NCBI RefSeq assembly: GCF_037153985.1
Contig: NZ_JBBAYI010000009.1
Span: 228,198 to 292,197, forward strand
DNA from: Emticicia sp037153985
GTDB taxonomy: Bacteria; Bacteroidota; Bacteroidia; Cytophagales; Spirosomataceae
Reading direction: 5' to 3'
DNA length: 64,000 bases
In this document: piece after piece, positions 51,167 to 59,074 of the stretch
Numbering within the stretch: the stretch's first letter is position 1
Layout: each line of letters opens with the position of its first letter
Notes under the pieces: model-generated
Databases searched by the model: none
Seen by the model: only the letters and a program-made list of their open reading frames with translations
Told to the model about the DNA's origin: nothing
Position numbers and translations under genes: made by a program

Positions 51167-52243
51167 ATGAAAAAATACCTTTTTATTCTTTCTATTATTG
51201 CCTGCGCCTGCGAAAATAAAACCCAAGAAGACTGGCAACTTATTCCTTTTGTAAAACAAGACGCCAGCAACCCGATTTTACTACCGAACGATACCACTAC
51301 ATTTGATGACCCTATTCTGCAAAAAAGTATTAACTGGGAGGCAAAAGATGTTTATAACCCCTCGGCTGTAGTACGCGACGGTAAAGTTTTTTTGTTGTAT
51401 CGGGCAGAAGATACCTTAAAGGTGGTAGACGGAACCTCACGCCTGGGGCTGGCTATAAGCGAAGATGGTATTCATTTTAACAGACAACCCAAGCCAGTGT
51501 TTTATCCGTCGAACGATTTTATGAAGAAATACGAGTATCCGGGTGGCTGTGAAGACCCTCGTCTGGTAGAATCGCCTGATGGCAAATATATACTCACTTA
51601 CACGGCCTATGACGGTAAAACGGCCCGATTATGCGTGGCTTCGTCGCCTGATTTACAATCATGGACCAAAAACGGGTTAGCTTTTAAAGATGCTAAATAC
51701 GAAAACCTCTGGTCGAAATCTGGAGCAATTATCTGTGAAAAAATAAATGAACGGTTTGTAGCTAAAAAAATCAATGGTAAATACTGGATGTATTTTGGTG
51801 ATACCAATCTTTTTCTGGCGAGTTCGGAAAACCTGACAGACTGGACGATTCTGGAAGATGAAAGTGGTAAACCTAAACCAATTGTAAAGCCACGTGACGA
51901 TAACTTTGATAGCTGGCTGGTAGAGTCAGGGCCGGCAGCTTTTATTACTGATAAAGGTATTCTGCTCATCTACAACAGTGCTAACAAGGGTTTTCAGAAT
52001 AAAGCTACCGACACTAAAAATGCTTATAGAGCCGGACAGGTATTACTGGACCCGAACGACCCCTCGAAGATTCTTGACCGTTCAAAAACATTTTTCTTTG
52101 AGCCCGATAAACCCTATGAGTTAACAGGGCAGGTAAACAATGTAGTTTTTGTTGAGGGTCTTGTGCATTTTAAAAATCGCTGGTTTTTGTATTATGGAAC
52201 AGCCGATTCAAAAATTGCAGTAGCTGTTAGCGATAAAAAATAG
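51167..52243 (+). CDS. GH130-like glycoside phosphorylase/hydrolase lipoprotein
   Basis: 358 residues with a lipobox-like IIACAC (Cys13 or Cys15) at the end of a short hydrophobic segment. The five-bladed beta-propeller of the GH130/GH43 clan is shown by YNPSAVVRDGKVFLLYRAED, SRLGLAISEDGIHF, GGCEDPRLVES (with the conserved Asp-Pro) and VESGPAAFITDKGILLIYN. GH130 enzymes act on beta-mannosides, by phosphorolysis or hydrolysis. It is lipid-anchored, so it probably works at the cell surface or in the periplasm. The 61-bp-distant downstream gene is a T9SS cargo protein. Confidence 0.85.
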   Translation: MKKYLFILSIIACACENKTQEDWQLIPFVKQDASNPILLPNDTTTFDDPILQKSINWEAKDVYNPSAVVRDGKVFLLYRAEDTLKVVDGTSRLGLAISEDGIHFNRQPKPVFYPSNDFMKKYEYPGGCEDPRLVESPDGKYILTYTAYDGKTARLCVASSPDLQSWTKNGLAFKDAKYENLWSKSGAIICEKINERFVAKKINGKYWMYFGDTNLFLASSENLTDWTILEDESGKPKPIVKPRDDNFDSWLVESGPAAFITDKGILLIYNSANKGFQNKATDTKNAYRAGQVLLDPNDPSKILDRSKTFFFEPDKPYELTGQVNNVVFVEGLVHFKNRWFLYYGTADSKIAVAVSDKK

Positions 52244-52304
52244 AGAACAACATTATTACAACCATCCGCGTAAAAAATAAGTCAGTCCTGATAAAATTAA
52301 TTTT

Positions 52305-55300
52305 ATGACGAGACTTACTTTACTCGGATGGTTTTTATTTGGTGCTTTAGCCGTTGCTGCACAAGAAAAAATTACAAATTTTGACAATATTACTACCAAA
52401 AGCATTACTACAACTTCTTATCTGGACACCCTCAATAACAAGTTATTATTTTTTGCTTACAGCCCAGAACATGGTACAAACTTATGGGTGTCAGATGGCA
52501 CATTGGCTAATACAAAACAACTAAAAGATAGCAGTGGTACTGCTCCTCAATATTATTATGCCTTGAGGTCTCCAATAAAAAAGTACGGTTATACTTATGT
52601 TTACCAGCAATACCTCTGGAAAACCGATAGTGAAAAACTGATAAAAATCCTTCCAAACGCAGATTCTCTGGCCGACTTTCAGGTATTTGCTAATAAATTG
52701 CTGCTGTTTTTTTCTCATTACAAGTACCTGCCTGACGGTACATCAACTCCTAGTACTTCTTTTGCTTGGCTCGATTCAACAGACCGGATAACATCTTGGG
52801 AAAAAGACATAAACAGGTACATGATTCTTGACGGTACGCTACACTACATGAAATATAACAGAATTACCCAACTATATGAAATACACAAAATTAAGCCAGA
52901 CAACACCCATATTGTAAATGTTATTGACTCAGAAAACATGACCATATATGATTTCAGGTATTTGTCGAGAAATAACCATGACTATTACGTTTTCTGGACT
53001 AATGCCGGACAAAAGATATATCATAAGTTGCCCGATGATGAAAGAAACGCCGTTTTAGAACCTTGGGATTCGGATAGTGGGTTTGATAACTGGCTCAGTT
53101 TCTGGATAAAAGATACGGCTGATAATATTTATCTGATAAAATTTCTGAATGGGCTAAAAATCTACACTTTCAACGCAGCAAACGAGCCTCAGGTTAAATG
53201 GGAGCTTCCGGCTGATGCTTTCAGGGGTAATAAAGATATGCCTTACGCGCTTACTAACTTGGTGGGTAATATGTCTATTATAGGTGATAAACTTATGTAT
53301 ATCAATGCGTACGTGGGCGAAGGTATCTATGCTTTTTACCTGAATCGCCTTGACCTGAACACCGCTGCCCATAAAAGAAGTAAAAGCCTGCAATATACCT
53401 CTGGTTTTGCTTATACCAATAACCTCACAATTACTCAGGTAAATACTGATACTTATATTCTGGATGATAAATACGGTAAAAAACTCACCTATAATTTCAA
53501 GCTCGATTCGGTACTGAGTATAACAAGTTATAAGCCCAAAGATGCCCCCGATAGTATACTTGTAATTAATAAACAGAAATTGTTACTTTCAGATAATCTC
53601 TACAATATTACTACTACAAAAACACCACTGATTCCGACAAGGAACATATTCCGGCCAGATGGAGGGGAATTATTTTCTTATAGAGTACTGAAAGATAAAA
53701 TACTTTTCTGGCGGTGGAATCCAGTTATACAGAAATCACAACTTTGGGTGAGTAACGGAGAAAAAAACAGTGCCGAGTTCTTAATGGATGTTGGTAGCTA
53801 TTTCGATTATGGCAACGGCTTTACTGGAAATCTGGTAACAGAGTTAAACGGTAAAGTCTATTTTGTGTATCCTGAAAACACTTCCACAAGTTTTATTTAT
53901 GAAACAGATGGCACTCGGGCAGGTACAAAAAAAATAGGGCAGACAGACCCCATCGTTTCTATTAAAAGTAATCAGAAATATATTGTGTTCACAACCAGCA
54001 AAAACGAACTTTATGTAATTGAAAATGGGCAGGGGTATCTGATAAAGAACATTCCGCCAACTATATATGGCTTCGATGTATACGTGCCAGACAACCATAT
54101 ATATGTGCTTACTTATTCGGCAACCCCCGATAATTGGTCATATTATGAACTTTTTACCATCGAAAACGGAAAAGTAGTATATCTGGATAATTACATTGGG
54201 TATGTGTTTGCCTACAAAGATCATTTCTTTTATACAAAAAGAATGAGCAACAAAGACTATACCGTATTTAACCTTTATAATGTAGGCGAAGGAGGCAAAA
54301 TAACCGAAGTCGGAAAAGATGTAGGTTCGGCATTTTCGCAGGGAAGTAAACTTATTTACCATCAAGGTAGTACAGATAATAAATCGCCTAAAACGGTTAT
54401 CATTAATATGCTTACCAGTAAAACGGATATAGTAGTTGATAACCTGTATGTTAGTTTTTTTGAAAGTTATAATACTGCTTTCGGAGAAGTTTTACTGTTA
54501 AGAGCCGAATCGAAAACGGTATTAATTAAAGACAATAAAAGAATTGATTTTAATACACTCACCCTACCTAACGGATTCGCTAATTTTGGTAAAGGTCTTT
54601 TTGTGTCGAGAGTTGTAGATACTGACAAAAATAATTTTCCGGTATTTGAATGTAATTATATTGACCTCGAAACCGAACAGTTGTATCCGGTTGCTCAGGC
54701 TAATGAGGTAATTATTGAGCCAACTACCGGACTCGTATTATTAGGAACCCGAATAGATATGAATACAAGTGCATGGAAGTATTGGGGAATGACCGAAAAA
54801 AAATTAATTGATACAGGCGAAAAAGGGCGATTTTTTGACTCTGGGCCTTCGTACGTTTTTTCGAGAGATACCGAGCGAAATACTTATTATTGGGATTTTG
54901 ACGGGGTTAGGCTAACAAAAAAATATAAAGTAAATTATCAGGGCAATCTGTTGCAAACGGCTATTGGTAACTATATGGTAGATTATACACCTGCTACCGG
55001 AGCGGAGCTTGTACGTTTAGGTATTGATAATATAATACCCTATCCTGAAATTGTGGAAGGCCCTGAGGGAATCAGCCTTCGTAGTATATTCATTTTTAAT
55101 AATCAGGTTTACGTTTACGCTTTTACCTATACGCATGGCTGGCAGGTATGGAAAATGAGTAAAACTGATTCTTCGGGCATATTATCAACAGAAGAAAATG
55201 CAGCACTAAAGTTTAACGTTTATCCGAACCCCGTTCGGAGTATTTTAAATATTGATACTGAACAGGTATTTAACTATCGGATTGTAGACGTAACAGGGAG

Positions 55301-55427
55301 AGAACTAATGCGGGGGAAACTTGACACTCAAAAACAATTAAATCTGGAAGCCTTAGAAAAAGGACTTTATATTATTCAGGTATATGATGAGAAAACAAAA
55401 TATGCTACAAAACTGATAAAAGAATAG
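52305..55427 (+). CDS. Large secreted protein with T9SS type A sorting domain and SDGT-type repeats
   Basis: 1040 residues. A signal peptide ends AVAAQ (residue 20). The body contains repeated segments such as GTNLWVSDGTLANT, QLWVSNGEKNSAEF and IYETDGTRAGTKKIG, the ELWxSDGT hyalin-like repeat found in many Bacteroidota exoproteins, likely forming propeller blades. The last 75 or so residues (from NAALKFNVYPNPVRSILNID) are a T9SS C-terminal sorting domain that ends KYATKLIKE, so it should be exported and anchored or released outside. Its ligand is unknown; the adjacent GH130 lipoprotein suggests surface glycan use. Confidence 0.87.
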   Translation: MTRLTLLGWFLFGALAVAAQEKITNFDNITTKSITTTSYLDTLNNKLLFFAYSPEHGTNLWVSDGTLANTKQLKDSSGTAPQYYYALRSPIKKYGYTYVYQQYLWKTDSEKLIKILPNADSLADFQVFANKLLLFFSHYKYLPDGTSTPSTSFAWLDSTDRITSWEKDINRYMILDGTLHYMKYNRITQLYEIHKIKPDNTHIVNVIDSENMTIYDFRYLSRNNHDYYVFWTNAGQKIYHKLPDDERNAVLEPWDSDSGFDNWLSFWIKDTADNIYLIKFLNGLKIYTFNAANEPQVKWELPADAFRGNKDMPYALTNLVGNMSIIGDKLMYINAYVGEGIYAFYLNRLDLNTAAHKRSKSLQYTSGFAYTNNLTITQVNTDTYILDDKYGKKLTYNFKLDSVLSITSYKPKDAPDSILVINKQKLLLSDNLYNITTTKTPLIPTRNIFRPDGGELFSYRVLKDKILFWRWNPVIQKSQLWVSNGEKNSAEFLMDVGSYFDYGNGFTGNLVTELNGKVYFVYPENTSTSFIYETDGTRAGTKKIGQTDPIVSIKSNQKYIVFTTSKNELYVIENGQGYLIKNIPPTIYGFDVYVPDNHIYVLTYSATPDNWSYYELFTIENGKVVYLDNYIGYVFAYKDHFFYTKRMSNKDYTVFNLYNVGEGGKITEVGKDVGSAFSQGSKLIYHQGSTDNKSPKTVIINMLTSKTDIVVDNLYVSFFESYNTAFGEVLLLRAESKTVLIKDNKRIDFNTLTLPNGFANFGKGLFVSRVVDTDKNNFPVFECNYIDLETEQLYPVAQANEVIIEPTTGLVLLGTRIDMNTSAWKYWGMTEKKLIDTGEKGRFFDSGPSYVFSRDTERNTYYWDFDGVRLTKKYKVNYQGNLLQTAIGNYMVDYTPATGAELVRLGIDNIIPYPEIVEGPEGISLRSIFIFNNQVYVYAFTYTHGWQVWKMSKTDSSGILSTEENAALKFNVYPNPVRSILNIDTEQVFNYRIVDVTGRELMRGKLDTQKQLNLEALEKGLYIIQVYDEKTKYATKLIKE

Positions 55428-55428
55428 G

Positions 55429-55469
55429 TAACTCTGGCTGTGAACGTTTAAGTAAAACAGCCAGAGTTA
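55429..55469. terminator. Hairpin between convergent genes
   Basis: Thirteen-bp perfect stem (55429-55441 with 55457-55469), 15-nt loop; no T run, but placed between the T9SS cargo gene and argH. Confidence 0.6.
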
Positions 55470-55477
55470 AAATAGGA

Positions 55478-56833
55478 TTATTCCCAGTTTAAAAGTTTTT
55501 CCAGAGCGGTGTCAACTTTGTCAAATTCAAAGCCTTTGATTACTTCGTTCATCATGCGCACAATTTGGTCATTACATAAATTGCCGATACTTCCTTCCAA
55601 TGTATGATTCAATTCGCGCGAGGCTTCATACGTGCCTCCAAAAACCTCATCCTTTACTTGCAGATACGCATCTCTGAAAGGCAAGCCCTCCATTACTAGT
55701 TCGTTAACTCTTTCAACCGAGAAAATAGGGTCATATTTCTGGTCGGCCAGTAAGTCCGCTTTTACCTGAATATTAGGCAACATCAAAGCCGTAATATCGA
55801 GGCATTCGTTGAGTTGAGTAAAGGCAGGCATTAAAATCTCTTTCAAAATCTGCATATCCCGATGGTATCCACTCGGCAGATTACTTGTAACAAAAGCCAG
55901 CTCCGTTGGCAAGCCTTTTAATCGGTTGGTTTTGGCTCTGAGTAGTTCTGCTACGTCGGGGTTTTTCTTGTGAGGCATAATGCTACTTCCGGTTGTAAAG
56001 GCATCCGGCAGCACCAAGAAACCAAAATTCTGTGAGTTATACAGGCAAATATCCATGGCCATTCTTGAAAGGGTAGTGGCCAGTGAAGTTAAAGCAGATA
56101 GCACTGTATATTCAGTTTTGCCACGTGTCATCTGGGCATATACTACATTATAATTAAGGTCATCGAAACCTAGTAGCTGCGTTGTTAACGTTCTGTCGAG
56201 CGGAAACGAACTCCCATAGCCTGCACCTGAGCCTAGCGGGTTTTTGTTCACAACTTTATAGGCTCCCTGTAATATCTGTACATCATCTACCAGACTTTCG
56301 GCATAGGCTCCAAACCAAAGCCCGAACGACGAAGGCATAGCTATTTGCAAATGCGTATAACCGGGTAACAAATGCCCTTTAGTAGCTTCGCTTTGTTCGA
56401 TTAATTTCTGAAAAACAAGCTCAATTTTCTGAACAACAATTCGTACCTGATGGCGCATAAATAATTTCAGGTCAACAAGCACCTGGTCATTACGCGAACG
56501 GCCGCTATGGATTTTCTTGCCAGTGTCTCCGAGAGCCTGAGTCAAGAGCCATTCTACCTGCGAATGCACATCCTCAATGTTTTTCTCGATTAAAAATTTG
56601 CCATTTAAAATATCATTGTATATCTTTCGACACTCTTTCAGGAGATTGCCTAACTCATCGGTTTTGAGTAAGCCAATTTTTTCTAACATGATGGCATGTG
56701 CCATTGAGCCGAGTACATCAAATTCGGCCAGATACATATCCATCTCGCGGTCATTACCAACCGTAAAATTTTCAATGATACTTTCTGTTTGTTCAGAAAT
56801 ATTTCTACTGCTTTCCTTTTGCCAGAGTTTCAC
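55478..56833 (-). CDS. argH: Argininosuccinate lyase
   Basis: 451 residues of the fumarase/aspartase superfamily; it cleaves argininosuccinate to arginine and fumarate. The signature TTGSSIMPHKKNPD carries the flexible-loop catalytic serine (Ser in GSSIMPHK), and DVHSQVEW and SGRSRNDQVLVDL are conserved substrate-site segments. Other arginine genes are not in the window. A close TATATTTG box read on the minus strand lies 23 bp upstream. Confidence 0.95.
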   Translation of the reverse strand: MKLWQKESSRNISEQTESIIENFTVGNDREMDMYLAEFDVLGSMAHAIMLEKIGLLKTDELGNLLKECRKIYNDILNGKFLIEKNIEDVHSQVEWLLTQALGDTGKKIHSGRSRNDQVLVDLKLFMRHQVRIVVQKIELVFQKLIEQSEATKGHLLPGYTHLQIAMPSSFGLWFGAYAESLVDDVQILQGAYKVVNKNPLGSGAGYGSSFPLDRTLTTQLLGFDDLNYNVVYAQMTRGKTEYTVLSALTSLATTLSRMAMDICLYNSQNFGFLVLPDAFTTGSSIMPHKKNPDVAELLRAKTNRLKGLPTELAFVTSNLPSGYHRDMQILKEILMPAFTQLNECLDITALMLPNIQVKADLLADQKYDPIFSVERVNELVMEGLPFRDAYLQVKDEVFGGTYEASRELNHTLEGSIGNLCNDQIVRMMNEVIKGFEFDKVDTALEKLLNWE

Positions 56834-56856
56834 ATTAACTGCGTTTGATTGAAGTA

Positions 56857-56864
56857 CAAATATA
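56857..56864 (-). promoter_or_regulatory. Candidate -7 box of argH
   Basis: Minus-strand TATATTTG, exact match to TAnnTTTG, leaving a leader of about 17 nt. A CTTTA sits in place of -33. Confidence 0.5.
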
Positions 56865-57270
56865 AAGATGAAATATGAGAATAAAGGTTTTTGTCAGTTT
56901 TTTCATCAGTGCGCTTACGTATAATAAATTTTAGCACGATTTTTGCACTATTTGTATATGTATCAACTATAAGAAACGCTTCTGAAAAGGTATTCTTCGG
57001 TAAAGAAGGTCAATTTTCAGGGTTTTTTGTATATTGCAGAAATAAAACAAAGGAATATATACTTTGGCATGGATTTGGCTAATTATGCCATTTTTATATC
57101 TCAAATACTATGCCATGCTATGTTTTTTTATTGTTTTATTTCAAATAAAAAGTAAAGAATAATAATTGCTTATTGGTGAATTGCTTTGTGTGACGTCTCA
57201 CAATTATTATCGTCTTAACATCAAAAAAAAAGAATACCTAATTTATATTAGTTGAATTCCGAATACATTT

Positions 57271-57283
57271 TTACTATTGAGTG
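57271..57283 (+). repeat. TTACTATTGAGTG motif, copy 1
   Basis: The same 13-mer occurs at 59048-59060 just before the adhesin start, and its last 8 bases (ATTGAGTG) recur at 57591-57598 before the haloperoxidase start. Here it lies 22 bp before an ATG that opens only six codons. Confidence 0.5.
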
Positions 57284-57590
57284 AACCTTTACTAATTTTA
57301 ACACGATGAGGGAAGTTTCCCTTTAGCTGGTAAATGCACAGCATTTTCTTTCGCTTTTGGCTCTTACCCGTTCTTGCTACGATAGCCCGTAGGGTATCGG
57401 CTGTAAAAGAGTAGGCCCTTTCAGGTGCTGGTGTTAATGTTAAAGTTTCTTCACAATCAGCCTCTCTGGCCTGTTGTTCTCAAAGTAAATATGTTCGTAA
57501 TCTGACTCAGGTAAGCAACCCTTACAGGTATCTTGAATGATATTATTGCATAGTGCAAATGAACCTATTGAGGTAGCACTTGTAAAAACG

Positions 57591-57598
57591 ATTGAGTG
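57591..57598 (+). repeat. ATTGAGTG motif, copy 2
   Basis: Shared 8-mer, 27 bp before the haloperoxidase-like start codon; see copies at 57271 and 59048. Confidence 0.4.
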
Positions 57599-57625
57599 AA
57601 TTTTTGAGATATAATTTGGTCTGGA

Positions 57626-58996
57626 ATGAAAAATAAGTTTTTATCACCATTTATACGACAAGTTACCCTTGCTATCTGTATGGTAGTAAGTGGTATTGCG
57701 GTTTATGCAAATGATAGAAATGAAACTTCACGAGAAAAACCGGAAAAAGGAATGAGTGCTGACGTGCCGGTTAAGTGGAGTAGAATGACATTGAAAATAC
57801 TGAAAGAAACCCCGGGTGGCTCACCAACTTATGGGTCACGTTCGTTGGGATATATGGGCTTAACCATGTATGAAAGTGTTGTACACGGTAAAGCCACCTA
57901 CAAATCGTTATCAGGGCAGTTAAATGGATTAAAACAGTTACCTCAACCTGAGCCGAAACAAAAATACAACTGGGCTTTAGCATTAAATGCAGGGCAAGCC
58001 TATATGCTTAAACATCTGTACGAGCAAACTTCTTCAAATAATATAGCCAGTATCGACTCGCTCGAAAACGCTATCTACAAAACAGAATCTAACAAAGAAA
58101 TAGCTGAACGTTCAGCTAGCTACGGTCAGGAGATAGCCAGAGCTATTTTTGAATGGTCAAAAACAGACGGTGGTTATCAGGGTTACAAGCGTAATTTTGA
58201 TAGTACTTACAATGTACCTACCGGTAATGGTTACTGGCAAGCACCAGCCAAAGGACAGTCGCCGGTTGCTTTACCGTTACATCCGTACTGGGGTAAAAAC
58301 CGCACTTTTGTGGTAGCAAACGCTGAGCTTGAAATTCCTGCAAAAATTCCTTACAGTTTCAGAAAAGATTCAGACTATTATCAGCAGATGTATGAAGTAT
58401 ATCAGATGAGAGGTAAGCTGACGCAAGAGCAAAAAGAAATTGCTAACTGGTGGGGCGACGACCCCTCGCAGACCTTCTCACCCCCCGGTCATTCATACAA
58501 TATTGCTACTATTACTATTCTTACGGCCAAAGCCGATTTCTTTAAGGCCACTCAGACCTACGCAAGAGTAGGCATGGCAGTAGCAGATGCCTTTATTAAT
58601 TGCTGGAAATGTAAATACGTTTACCATGCCCAACGGCCATGGTCATTTATTTTTTATAATATTGCTACACTCTGGAATCTTTATTGGCCAGAACCTCCGT
58701 TTCCGGCCTTTTACTCAGGACACGCAGCACAGGCAGCAGCGGCAGCCATCGTATTGACAGATATGTATGGAAGCCCTTTTGAATTTACTGACAATTCGCA
58801 CGTGGGTAGAGAAATGGATAACGAGCGAGTAGTAGAATACAAAGCCAGACATTTTTATTCATTCTGGCATGCAGCCAGAGAAACGGCTGACTCACGGATG
58901 TATGGTGGAATTCATACCTGCCACGACAACGAAGTGGGGCTGTCAGAAGGAACCAAAATTGCTAAAAATATCAATGCTTTAGCTTGGCAAGGCTAA
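57626..58996 (+). CDS. Secreted vanadium-haloperoxidase/PAP2-superfamily protein
   Basis: 456 residues with a signal peptide (core about 13-26, ending VYAND). The phosphate/vanadate-binding motifs of the superfamily are complete in order: K-x6-R-P as Lys330-YVYHAQ-Arg337-Pro, a SGH element as Ser364-Gly-His366 in FYSGHAA, and S-R-x5-H-x3-D as Ser423-Arg424...His430...Asp434. This matches the vanadium-haloperoxidase-like group more than lipid phosphatases because the protein is soluble and over 400 residues long. Whether it oxidises halides or removes phosphate cannot be told. It precedes the giant adhesin gene by 78 bp. Confidence 0.86.
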   Translation: MKNKFLSPFIRQVTLAICMVVSGIAVYANDRNETSREKPEKGMSADVPVKWSRMTLKILKETPGGSPTYGSRSLGYMGLTMYESVVHGKATYKSLSGQLNGLKQLPQPEPKQKYNWALALNAGQAYMLKHLYEQTSSNNIASIDSLENAIYKTESNKEIAERSASYGQEIARAIFEWSKTDGGYQGYKRNFDSTYNVPTGNGYWQAPAKGQSPVALPLHPYWGKNRTFVVANAELEIPAKIPYSFRKDSDYYQQMYEVYQMRGKLTQEQKEIANWWGDDPSQTFSPPGHSYNIATITILTAKADFFKATQTYARVGMAVADAFINCWKCKYVYHAQRPWSFIFYNIATLWNLYWPEPPFPAFYSGHAAQAAAAAIVLTDMYGSPFEFTDNSHVGREMDNERVVEYKARHFYSFWHAARETADSRMYGGIHTCHDNEVGLSEGTKIAKNINALAWQG

Positions 58997-59047
58997 AGCT
59001 GTTTGAAGTGAATAAATCCGACCCACAAGGTCTTTTTATATTATAAA

Positions 59048-59060
59048 TTACTATTGAGTG
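59048..59060 (+). repeat. TTACTATTGAGTG motif, copy 3
   Basis: Exact 13-mer match to 57271-57283, 14 bp before the adhesin start codon. Confidence 0.5.
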
Positions 59061-59074
59061 TAACAATTAATACC

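Larger units (their letters stand above)
56834..57625. other. 792-bp stretch without a convincing gene; unexplained
   Basis: The left part (56834-57270) is very AT-rich and holds the argH promoter. The right part (57300-57590) has higher GC and open frames on both strands but no start codon or domain that I can support. Notable items: TGTGA-CGTC-TCACA palindrome at 57189-57202; a hairpin GATAgCCC/GGGTATC near 57381-57398; GGGAA/TTCCC around 57310-57321; and the ATTGAGTG motif at 57276 and 57591. A decayed gene on the minus strand, or a structured RNA, are both possible. Confidence 0.4.

Noticed and set aside
57065..57080. TGGCATGGATTTGGCT resembling a sigma-54 -24/-12 element
   Set aside because: GG-N10-GC spacing fits, but the -12 half is poor, no activator or downstream gene is near, and such matches are expected by chance in this much sequence.
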